From Bacteroidales bacterium UBA3816 (GTDB lineage: Bacteria > Bacteroidota > Bacteroidia > Bacteroidales > P3): a stretch of DNA of 7,031 nt. Positions 1-5,806 of the stretch are shown here, one piece after another (positions within the stretch are counted from its first letter, which is position 1; every line of letters starts with the position of its first letter). A program made the position numbers and the translations under genes. The notes beneath the pieces are model-generated. The model did no database searches and was not told where the DNA came from. It saw only the letters and a program-made list of their open reading frames with translations. The stretch covers positions 1-7,031 of the forward strand of contig DFDY01000005.1 of NCBI GenBank assembly GCA_002368955.1. Direction: 5' to 3'.

Positions 1-21
1 AAAACTAAAAGGGTGGACGGG

Positions 22-53
22 GGTGAGAGTTGAGAATTGAGAATTGAGAGTTG
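22..53. repeat. Tandem 7-mer repeat (consensus RTTGAGA)
   Basis: Four consecutive heptamers are visible: ggtgaga (22-28), gttgaga (29-35), attgaga (36-42) and attgaga (43-49), followed by a partial gttg. A further exact attgaga copy lies at 121-127, on the other side of the hairpin-bearing segment at 69-115. The region has no coding potential that I can support. The repeat is seen directly. That similar short repeats are common between genes in Bacteroidales is a recollection, not something tested here. Its role is unknown. Confidence 0.75.
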
Positions 54-68
54 GTAACCTCCAGAAAT

Positions 69-115
69 GCCCTGCAAGGGCTTAAACAGATCTAGCCCAA
101 TGGCAACGCCTTGGG
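69..115. repeat. Hairpin-bearing dispersed-repeat-like sequence
   Basis: Two stem-loops lie close together. The first, 69-81, is GCCCT-gca-AGGGC. The second, 96-115, pairs CCCAA with TTGGG and GGC with GCC around an AAC loop, with one bulged T at 101. The + frame from 69 reads ALQGLKQI-stop-PNGNALG, a pattern I associate with short dispersed repeats in Bacteroidota genomes, although no database was searched. The 7-mers at 22-53 and 121-127 bracket it, so 22-127 may be one composite repeat element. It could instead act as an upstream transcription terminator, but no T-run follows either stem. Confidence 0.5.
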
Positions 116-120
116 GGAGA

Positions 121-127
121 ATTGAGA
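121..127. repeat. Isolated copy of the RTTGAGA 7-mer
   Basis: This is an exact attgaga heptamer matching the two copies at 36-49. It is preceded by a degenerate copy, ggggaga (114-120). It directly abuts the possible GTG start at 129, which makes that GTG look like a by-product of repeat sequence and weakens it as the start of the rhamnosidase gene. Confidence 0.55.
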
Positions 128-161
128 AGTGCTGATAGTCATAAAAATAAATGAAAAGCAG

Positions 162-2717
162 ATGATTTGTCACAAGAGAAAAGCAAATACTGTATGGCTA
201 CGCCTTGGGCGGCCCACGTTCGTGCTGCTACTCAGCATGATAGTCCTGCCGGCAAGTGCCCAAGTCTATGACCTCCATGTCGAAGGTTTGGAGGCACCAT
301 TATGCATTGCGACCACCCAGCCCCACTTTAGTTGGAAAAATGCCCTCACCCATAACTCCCAACAGCAGAAGGCATACGAGATAGAAGTTGCAACCGACAG
401 TCTCCTCCTTCACCAAGGGAAGGCCGACTTGTGGCGAAGCGGCCGCATAACCTCCAACGAGCAGGTGATGGTTCCCTACCAAGGTAAGCAACTCGCCGAG
501 AGACAACTCTGCTACTGGCGGCTACGCACTTGGGACGAGGAGGGCAACAGTACCCCCTGGAGTCATGCAGAACGATTTGCCGTGGGGCCACTCTCGGGCC
601 TTTGCGGTAGCTTTATTGGTTGCAACCAAAGCGATTCTTTGTCCCAAACACCCATGTTCCGCAGCAGTTTCCATACCTCCGGACAAAATACAGTTTTTGT
701 CCATGTCAACTCCCTTGGTTATCACGAGCTCTACATCAACGGGCAACGGGTAGGGAACAAGGTTCTGCAACCTGCAGTCTCGCAACTGAACAAACGCTCC
801 CTGATAGTCACCTACGACATCACGCCCTACCTGACCAATGGGAACAACCAAGTTCTACTATGGGTTGGCCAAGGATGGGGTCGCATATACCACACAGATG
901 CCATAGTACAGGCTGAGATATGTGAACTTGTCAAAGAGCACTGGCACACTCTATTGAAGACCGACAGTTCGTGGGAGGCATCCCCCAGTGTCTACAGCTA
1001 CACCGGCAGCTGGCAGCCATTACAATTCGGGGGCGAATGTGTCGACGCACGACTACATCCGAACTGGCACCAAGCCAGAGAGATTGCCATCAATGGCATA
1101 CAATCCACACCGCAACAGTTCGAAGGCAACACTTTTATCGACACCCTTTCGCCGCGTAGCATCACTCGGCAACCCGATGGATCCTATTTGATGGACTTTG
1201 GCCGCGTAATCACCGGTTGGCTCAACATCCAATTCCAACCCATGGACAAAGACGCCGTGGCCACCATGGAATATGCCGACCATATACCCCTAGGTGGTTC
1301 ATTCTCACCGCAAGGCGAAAGCGACCTGTATGTCTCAGACGGCAACCCCAATCCATTTTTCTGCAACAAATTCCACTATCACGCTTTCCGTTATGTACGT
1401 CTTTCTGGTGCTGCCGTCAAAAGGGCCGAAGCCTTGCAGTTCAGTGCCTTGCAACCCCATAAATCCGCCCAATTTGCATGTTCGGACCAGCGGTTAAACG
1501 CCATTCACGACCTTATCAAATACACGCTCAGCTGCCTCACCTACAGCGGCTATATGGTTGACTGCCCCCACCTAGAACGTATGGGCTACGGGGGCGACGG
1601 CAACTCCTCCACCCTCACCCTTCAAACCCTCTACGATGTTTCCTCCACCTACTACAACTGGCTCACAGCCTGGCAAGATGCCGTAGCCGACGATGGCGAA
1701 TTAGCTTATGTCGCCCCCGACTACCGCACCGGGGGAGGCCCCTACTGGAGCGGTTTTATCATCAAAGCTCCTTGGCGAACCTATCTCAACTATGGCGACG
1801 ACCGCATGGTGCAACAGCTGTATGAGTACATGAAACGATGGCTGGCACACCTGCAAAGCCATATCTCGGACGGACTCCTACAGCCTTGGCCAGACAACAG
1901 CAGACACACGTGGTTTCTGGGTGATTGGCTGGCCCCGGAGGGAGTTGATGTGCAGGGCGAATCAGCCATGCATGTGAGCAACTGTTTCCTTTGCGAATGC
2001 CTATGCGACATGGCCGATATGGCCCAGTTGCTAGGCAATTATTCCGAAGCCGTTCAATTCACACGGCGGCATGTGCGCCTTCGCCAAGCCATCCATGACC
2101 GTTTCTATCATCCAGATAGTCATACCTACGCCAACGGCACTCCTCTCGACCTTGCCTACGCCCTCCGAATGGGGGTCCCGCCCGACAGAACCACTGAAGC
2201 AGCCGTGCGCAACCGACTGATTGACATGACTCACATCAAATACAACACACATTTGGCCGTGGGGCTTGTGGGCATACCCATCTTTGCCCAATGGGCCATA
2301 GACGAAAGGCAGACCGAGCTGATGGCCGACCTTTTGCGCCAACCCGACTATCCAGGCTACCTGCACATGATTGCCAACGGAGCCACAACCACATGGGAGT
2401 CGTGGAACGGCGACCGCAGTCATGTGCATAACTGCTACAACGGCATCGGTATATGGTTCTATCAAGCCCTGGCCGGCATCCGCCCCGACCCAGAAGCTCC
2501 CGGCTATAAACATTTTTTTGTTGACCCACAGCCCCTCAAAGACATCCAATGGGTAAAGGCCTCACAACCCACCCCCTACGGCAACATAGATATAACTATC
2601 GAAGGCAAAAAAATAACGATTAGCATACCCGTCGGTACCACCGCCACCCTCTTTCCTGACACCGCCGAACAGCAGACCCTGCCAGCAGGTCATCACACCA
2701 TCGCAATCCTTAACTAA
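162..2717 (+). CDS. Alpha-L-rhamnosidase, glycoside hydrolase family 78, exported
   Basis: This enzyme is predicted to release terminal alpha-L-rhamnose from plant glycans or glycosides by inverting hydrolysis. The ATG at 162 gives 851 residues, a usual GH78 length, and an A-rich leader precedes it. An in-frame GTG at 129 would add 11 residues but abuts repeat DNA. Residue numbers below count from 162. A signal peptide has a basic n-region, a hydrophobic core at about 20-31 and likely cleavage at ASA-Q34. Next come an Fn3-like region (about 35-141), a Bac_rhamnosid_N-like beta domain (about 165-330), a further beta domain (about 335-430), the six-hairpin catalytic barrel (about 440-770) and a C-terminal beta domain (about 772-851). 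The catalytic block DCPHLERMGYGGD supplies D467, E472 and D479, and GATTTWESW supplies E746, so all four acidic residues known from GH78 are present. There is no T9SS tail and no lipobox, so periplasmic location is inferred. The exact substrate cannot be read. Confidence 0.93.
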   Translation: MICHKRKANTVWLRLGRPTFVLLLSMIVLPASAQVYDLHVEGLEAPLCIATTQPHFSWKNALTHNSQQQKAYEIEVATDSLLLHQGKADLWRSGRITSNEQVMVPYQGKQLAERQLCYWRLRTWDEEGNSTPWSHAERFAVGPLSGLCGSFIGCNQSDSLSQTPMFRSSFHTSGQNTVFVHVNSLGYHELYINGQRVGNKVLQPAVSQLNKRSLIVTYDITPYLTNGNNQVLLWVGQGWGRIYHTDAIVQAEICELVKEHWHTLLKTDSSWEASPSVYSYTGSWQPLQFGGECVDARLHPNWHQAREIAINGIQSTPQQFEGNTFIDTLSPRSITRQPDGSYLMDFGRVITGWLNIQFQPMDKDAVATMEYADHIPLGGSFSPQGESDLYVSDGNPNPFFCNKFHYHAFRYVRLSGAAVKRAEALQFSALQPHKSAQFACSDQRLNAIHDLIKYTLSCLTYSGYMVDCPHLERMGYGGDGNSSTLTLQTLYDVSSTYYNWLTAWQDAVADDGELAYVAPDYRTGGGPYWSGFIIKAPWRTYLNYGDDRMVQQLYEYMKRWLAHLQSHISDGLLQPWPDNSRHTWFLGDWLAPEGVDVQGESAMHVSNCFLCECLCDMADMAQLLGNYSEAVQFTRRHVRLRQAIHDRFYHPDSHTYANGTPLDLAYALRMGVPPDRTTEAAVRNRLIDMTHIKYNTHLAVGLVGIPIFAQWAIDERQTELMADLLRQPDYPGYLHMIANGATTTWESWNGDRSHVHNCYNGIGIWFYQALAGIRPDPEAPGYKHFFVDPQPLKDIQWVKASQPTPYGNIDITIEGKKITISIPVGTTATLFPDTAEQQTLPAGHHTIAILN
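194..209. repeat. Partial copy of the upstream repeat inside the rhamnosidase 5' end
   Basis: Bases 194-209 match 100-115 at 15 of 16 positions, the only difference being A to T at 199. The copy falls in the signal-peptide n-region, where it encodes WLRLG, just before the hydrophobic core. The outer CCCAA arm of the first copy's hairpin is not retained here. A small alternative stem, CGCC-ttg-GGCG, is present at 201-211. Confidence 0.5.
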
Positions 2718-2774
2718 ATTAACACTAACAACTGAAAGTCAAACAAATAGTAATTCATACAAAACGCATTTCTT

Positions 2775-4058
2775 ATGTCGAAAAAAATCTTTTTCATCCT
2801 TGCAGTATTCCTCCTTTCGGCTACCGTATATGGCCAAGAAGAGAAGCGAGTACTCTTCATAGGCAACAGCTACACCGATGTGAACAACCTGCCCAACCTA
2901 GTCAAGAGCATAGCCAACAGTTGTGGCGACAACCTCATATACGAAAGCAACACCCCAGGTGGCTGCACCTTCATGCAACACTGCCAAAACCAGTCGATGA
3001 ACCTTATACGGCAGGGAGGCTGGGACATAGTGGTGCTACAGGAACAGAGCCAATATCCCGCATTTCCAGATGGGCAGGTGGCACAGGAAGTCTTCCCCTA
3101 TGCCCAACAACTGGTTGACAGCATTTACGCCTCCTCTCCCTGTGCCGAGCCCATGTTTTACATGACCTGGGGCCGCAAAAATGGCGACCACAGGAACGGA
3201 CAGGTGTTTCCTCCGATAGGCACCTATGAAGGAATGGACAGCCTTTTGGCCCTGCGCTACAGCATGATGGCCGAGCAGAACGATGCCTCGCTCTGTCCAG
3301 TAGGAAGGGTATGGCACTGGCTCCGCCACAACAATCCAGAGATAGAGCTCTACCAGTCAGATGAGAGCCACCCCTCACTGGCAGGATCCTATGCTGCTGC
3401 TTGCGCCTTCTACACCCTTATTTTCCACAAAGACCCCGCCAATATTCGCCACGAAGCCGGACTAGAACCTCCTGTGGCTGAGGCCATCCGCTCAGCCGTG
3501 CAGCAGGTAGTGTTCGACAGCCTTAGCCATTGGCTGCGGCCTCAGCCTGAAATGTCGGTTGAAAGAGTTGATAGCATGAGATATATGGGCGAATCATTTC
3601 AGCTCATCACCGCCCATGCCGACTCGGTAAGCATAGCCTGGGGCGACGGTAACGACACCCTATTGATTGCGCCACAAAGCCAAGCGATTAGACACACCTA
3701 CTCGGACACTGGCTCATTCGTAATCACCCTAAGGGCCAGCCGCCACTGCCTCTTCACGGAGCTGACATGGATATTCACCGCAATGGAAGAACCTACTGAA
3801 CCGGAAAGCATTGACAGTCCAGAGCAATTTGCCATTAAGATAGCTCCCAACCCAGCCGACCGGCAGGTGGAAATGACTTTCCCCCAAAGGCCACTGACTG
3901 TCGAAATCATCGATGCCCAAGGCCACACACTGGAACAACATCACCCGCAGGGGAACACATATCAATTGAATACCTCACATTTGACAACAGGCATTTACCT
4001 GGTGCGAGCCACTACGGACAAGGGCATTTCCACAGCCAAACTTGTCGTCAATCAGTAG
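2775..4058 (+). CDS. SGNH/DUF4886-type esterase with PKD-like module and T9SS sorting domain
   Basis: This is a predicted secreted serine esterase, possibly removing acetyl groups from a polysaccharide. The 427-residue product has a signal peptide (about 1-20, cleavage at VYG-Q21). An SGNH fold of the DUF4886 type follows at about 24-222. GNSYT holds the probable nucleophile S32, GGWDIVVLQEQS lies at 81-92, and SDESHP supplies the likely D196/H199 pair. A PKD-like module spans about 262-337 (WGDG at 289-292, HTYSDTGSF at 307-315). Residues about 352-427 form a type A T9SS C-terminal sorting domain (KIAPNPADR, GIYLVRATT, terminal KLVV). Export across the outer membrane with cleavage or surface attachment follows from the family. 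The gene starts 57 bases after the rhamnosidase stop with no visible promoter or terminator between them, so a two-gene transcript is plausible. The acetyl-xylan or rhamnogalacturonan acetyl esterase role is inferred from context only. Confidence 0.88.
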   Translation: MSKKIFFILAVFLLSATVYGQEEKRVLFIGNSYTDVNNLPNLVKSIANSCGDNLIYESNTPGGCTFMQHCQNQSMNLIRQGGWDIVVLQEQSQYPAFPDGQVAQEVFPYAQQLVDSIYASSPCAEPMFYMTWGRKNGDHRNGQVFPPIGTYEGMDSLLALRYSMMAEQNDASLCPVGRVWHWLRHNNPEIELYQSDESHPSLAGSYAAACAFYTLIFHKDPANIRHEAGLEPPVAEAIRSAVQQVVFDSLSHWLRPQPEMSVERVDSMRYMGESFQLITAHADSVSIAWGDGNDTLLIAPQSQAIRHTYSDTGSFVITLRASRHCLFTELTWIFTAMEEPTEPESIDSPEQFAIKIAPNPADRQVEMTFPQRPLTVEIIDAQGHTLEQHHPQGNTYQLNTSHLTTGIYLVRATTDKGISTAKLVVNQ

Positions 4059-4080
4059 CGCACTATTTTCGTTGAATCTG

Positions 4081-4115
4081 AATGACACGAATCAGGGAAA
4101 GATAGTCGTGTCATT
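4081..4115 (+). terminator. Perfect 10-bp inverted repeat, possible terminator of the esterase transcript
   Basis: AATGACACGA (4081-4090) is the exact reverse complement of TCGTGTCATT (4106-4115), separated by a 15-base loop. Two further G-T wobbles could extend the stem outward. It begins 23 bases after the esterase stop codon, where a terminator is expected. No T-run follows the stem, so it is not a classical intrinsic terminator. A role as an operator or as an mRNA 3'-end stabiliser is also possible. Confidence 0.45.
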
Positions 4116-4194
4116 TGAGTAATTGCCCCATTAATCTCCCTTACGACAAGAAACACTCATTTACCAAACTGGCCTTTTGGCCCCAACCAAAGGA

Positions 4195-4215
4195 CTATGG
4201 GCTGTGGGCCATGGC
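4195..4215. repeat. Three degenerate 7-mers (ctatggg / ctgtggg / ccatggc)
   Basis: Consecutive heptamers ctatggg (4195-4201), ctgtggg (4202-4208) and ccatggc (4209-4215) share the pattern CYRTGGS. The last overlaps an 8-bp palindrome, GCCATGGC (4208-4215). The copies are imperfect, so this is a weak call. The 7-base period is the same as in the array at 22-49, though the sequence differs. Confidence 0.35.
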
Positions 4216-4297
4216 TTTATTAGGTGGTTCAGTGCATTTCAGCAGGATGTTGTTGGTAAGGCATGAAGGCCGCGAGTGTTTTTTTGAAAAAAGTTCG

Positions 4298-4325
4298 TTT
4301 GGCTCGGATTTTTTTTGTATATTTG
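4298..4325 (+). promoter_or_regulatory. Bacteroidota-type promoter for the kinase-kdsB-HU cluster
   Basis: TATATTTG at 4318-4325 matches the TAnnTTTG -7 consensus of the primary sigma factor in Bacteroides and relatives. A TTTG at 4298-4301 can serve as the -33 box, but its 16-base spacer is shorter than the usual spacing of about 19-21. A degenerate TTCG at 4294-4297 would give 20. Transcription would start near 4330, about 20 bases before the ATG at 4350 and about 68 before the ATG at 4398. T-tracts at 4279-4285 and 4309-4316 may curve the DNA here. Confidence 0.65.
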
Positions 4326-4397
4326 CTTTTTTAAAAATAGAATAATAAAATGTTTATTCTTTTGGTTGACAAAAGGATAGACAATTTTGGACTTGTT

Positions 4398-5015
4398 ATG
4401 CACATCGCTATTGCTGGAAATATAGGCTCTGGGAAGACCACGTTGACGAAATTACTGGCACGTCACTATGGCTATCGGCCCATCTTTGAATCGACGGAGA
4501 CGAATCCTTATATCAACAGTTTTTATGAGGACATGCGCCGCTGGTCGTTCAACATCCAGATTTATTATCTTCACACCCGCACTCGCCAATTGTTGGACAT
4601 TCAGAAGGAGTCGCCCAATATTATTCAGGACCGCACCCTGTATGAAGACGCCTATATCTTCACTCCCAACCTGCATGCCATGGGACTGATGAACACCCGC
4701 GACTTTGACAACTACCAAGAGACTTTCGAACTGGTCTCCTCCTTTCTGCAACCGCCAGACCTGCTCATCTACCTGCGTGCCGATGTGCCTACACTAATAC
4801 GCCATATTCAGGCCCGCGGCCGCGAATATGAGAACAGCATACGACTGGACTACCTGACCGGTCTGAACAAACGCTATGAGGACTGGATTGGCAAATACCA
4901 CAAAGGCAAGACCATTGTCGTCGACCTGAACAAACTGGACTTCGTCGCCAACGACGAAGATTTGGGTACCATATACAACATGATTGACGCTGAAATCAAT
5001 TCACTTTTTAACTAA
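4398..5015 (+). CDS. Deoxynucleoside kinase (cytosolic dNK family)
   Basis: This enzyme phosphorylates a deoxyribonucleoside with ATP in the cytosolic nucleotide salvage pathway. The substrate (dAdo, dGuo or dCyd) cannot be told from sequence. The 205-residue product has the P-loop GNIGSGKTT at 7-15, an acidic residue E31 after the second strand (YRPIFE), QDRTLYEDAYIF at 77-88 carrying the family DR motif (D78, R79), and the Arg-rich lid RGREYENSIRLDYL at 140-153. Length and the MHIAIAGNIGSGKTT start agree with other Bacteroidota dNKs as I recall them, which is why I chose 4398. An in-frame ATG at 4350, with a better A-rich leader, would add 16 residues (MFILLVDKRIDNFGLV). The promoter box ends 72 bases before 4398. 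The stop is followed 21 bases later by kdsB, so the two are probably co-transcribed. Neither a function in lipopolysaccharide synthesis nor one in DNA organisation is implied by its neighbours. Confidence 0.92.
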   Translation: MHIAIAGNIGSGKTTLTKLLARHYGYRPIFESTETNPYINSFYEDMRRWSFNIQIYYLHTRTRQLLDIQKESPNIIQDRTLYEDAYIFTPNLHAMGLMNTRDFDNYQETFELVSSFLQPPDLLIYLRADVPTLIRHIQARGREYENSIRLDYLTGLNKRYEDWIGKYHKGKTIVVDLNKLDFVANDEDLGTIYNMIDAEINSLFN

Positions 5016-5036
5016 TCTAAACACCAACACACACAA

Positions 5037-5798
5037 ATGAAAATTCTCGCCGTCATCCCTGCCCGCTACGCCTCCACCCGTTTTCCCGGCAAGCCGCTGG
5101 CTTTGCTGGGGGGCAAACCCATCATTGAGTGGGTATGGCAGTGCGTGGCCCAGATGCCTGCCTTGACGGAGGCGGTGGTGGCCACGGACGACGAGCGCAT
5201 ACTTGACACCGTGCGGCAGTTTGGAGGCCGGGCTATGATGACCAGCACACAGCACCGTAGCGGCACTGACCGCTGTGGCGAGGTGCTCACCAATTTGGAG
5301 GGGCAAGGACAGCAGTTCGATGTTGTCATCAACCTGCAAGGAGACGAGCCTTTCACCCAGCAGAGCCAGCTGGAAAACCTAATTGACTGCTTTGCTCATG
5401 CCGACACGCAGATTGCCACCCTGAAGACGCCCATCGTCAGCACGGAGGAATTGTTTTCGCCCAACAACGTGAAGGTGGTCTGTGGTAAAGACGGACGGGC
5501 CCTTTATTTCAGCCGCCAGCCTATCCCCTACCTGCGTGGAGCGGAGAGCGGCGAATGGCTGAACCGGCAGCCCTACTACAAGCATGTGGGAATATATGCC
5601 TTCCGTGCAGAGACCCTGAAAGAGGTGGTGAAGTTGAATCCCTCGGCACTGGAAGTGAGCGAGTCGCTGGAGCAGCTGCGCTGGCTCGAAAACGGCTACA
5701 ACATTCAGGTGGGCACCACCGAGCAGGCCAACATAGGCATTGACACGCCCGAGGATCTGGCAGCAGCAGAACGATATTTGCATAACATGAAAAAATAA
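5037..5798 (+). CDS. kdsB: 3-deoxy-manno-octulosonate cytidylyltransferase (CMP-Kdo synthetase)
   Basis: This enzyme activates Kdo: CTP plus Kdo gives CMP-Kdo and pyrophosphate. CMP-Kdo is the donor for the inner core of lipopolysaccharide, and the enzyme acts in the cytosol with Mg2+. The 253-residue length is close to the roughly 250 of the family. Visible motifs, in order, are the CTP-binding loop IPARYASTRFPGKPL (7-21, with R10 and K19), ATDDERI (49-55), HRSGTDR (73-79), NLQGDEPF (99-106, D103 as metal ligand), SRQPIPY (159-165), HVGIYAF (183-189), ESLEQLRWLENG (209-220) and GIDTPEDL (234-241, D236 as second metal ligand). No expected motif is missing. The ATG at 5037 starts directly at the conserved first strand and follows an A/C-rich leader without a Shine-Dalgarno sequence. 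It lies 21 bases after the kinase stop and 8 bases before the next ATG, consistent with an operon. Confidence 0.96.
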   Translation: MKILAVIPARYASTRFPGKPLALLGGKPIIEWVWQCVAQMPALTEAVVATDDERILDTVRQFGGRAMMTSTQHRSGTDRCGEVLTNLEGQGQQFDVVINLQGDEPFTQQSQLENLIDCFAHADTQIATLKTPIVSTEELFSPNNVKVVCGKDGRALYFSRQPIPYLRGAESGEWLNRQPYYKHVGIYAFRAETLKEVVKLNPSALEVSESLEQLRWLENGYNIQVGTTEQANIGIDTPEDLAAAERYLHNMKK

Positions 5799-5806
5799 AA
5801 TACCCT

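Larger units (their letters stand above)
4059..4397. other. 339-base intergenic region between esterase and kinase genes
   Basis: No gene is supported here. A 76-codon open frame runs from TTG at 4115 to 4345, but it has a rare start, crosses both palindromes and the promoter, and shows no recognisable domain. The stretch holds, in order, a perfect inverted repeat (4081-4115), a GGCC-rich hairpin zone (4171-4210), degenerate 7-mers (4195-4215), T/A tracts (4279-4292, 4309-4316, 4327-4337) and a TAnnTTTG promoter box (4318-4325). Base composition becomes strongly T-rich from about 4279 onward. Confidence 0.7.

Noticed and set aside
22..53. Possible CRISPR-like array
   Set aside because: The repeats are only 7 bases long and tandem without spacers, so this is a simple heptamer array.
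2031..2549. 172-codon open frame on the - strand
   Set aside because: It lies wholly antisense to the catalytic domain of the rhamnosidase, whose + frame is intact with all catalytic residues.
2676..2690. Hairpin CCTGC-ca-GCAGG near the end of the rhamnosidase gene
   Set aside because: It is a short 5-bp stem inside coding sequence, with no T-run and with the reading frame continuing, so it is probably chance.
3004..3378. 124-codon open frame on the - strand
   Set aside because: It is antisense to the esterase core, rich in Arg/Cys/Pro and without a domain; a shadow of the + strand gene.
4115..4345. Open frame of 76 codons between the esterase and the kinase
   Set aside because: It starts at TTG inside an inverted repeat, runs through palindromes, T-tracts and the promoter box, and resembles no family I know.
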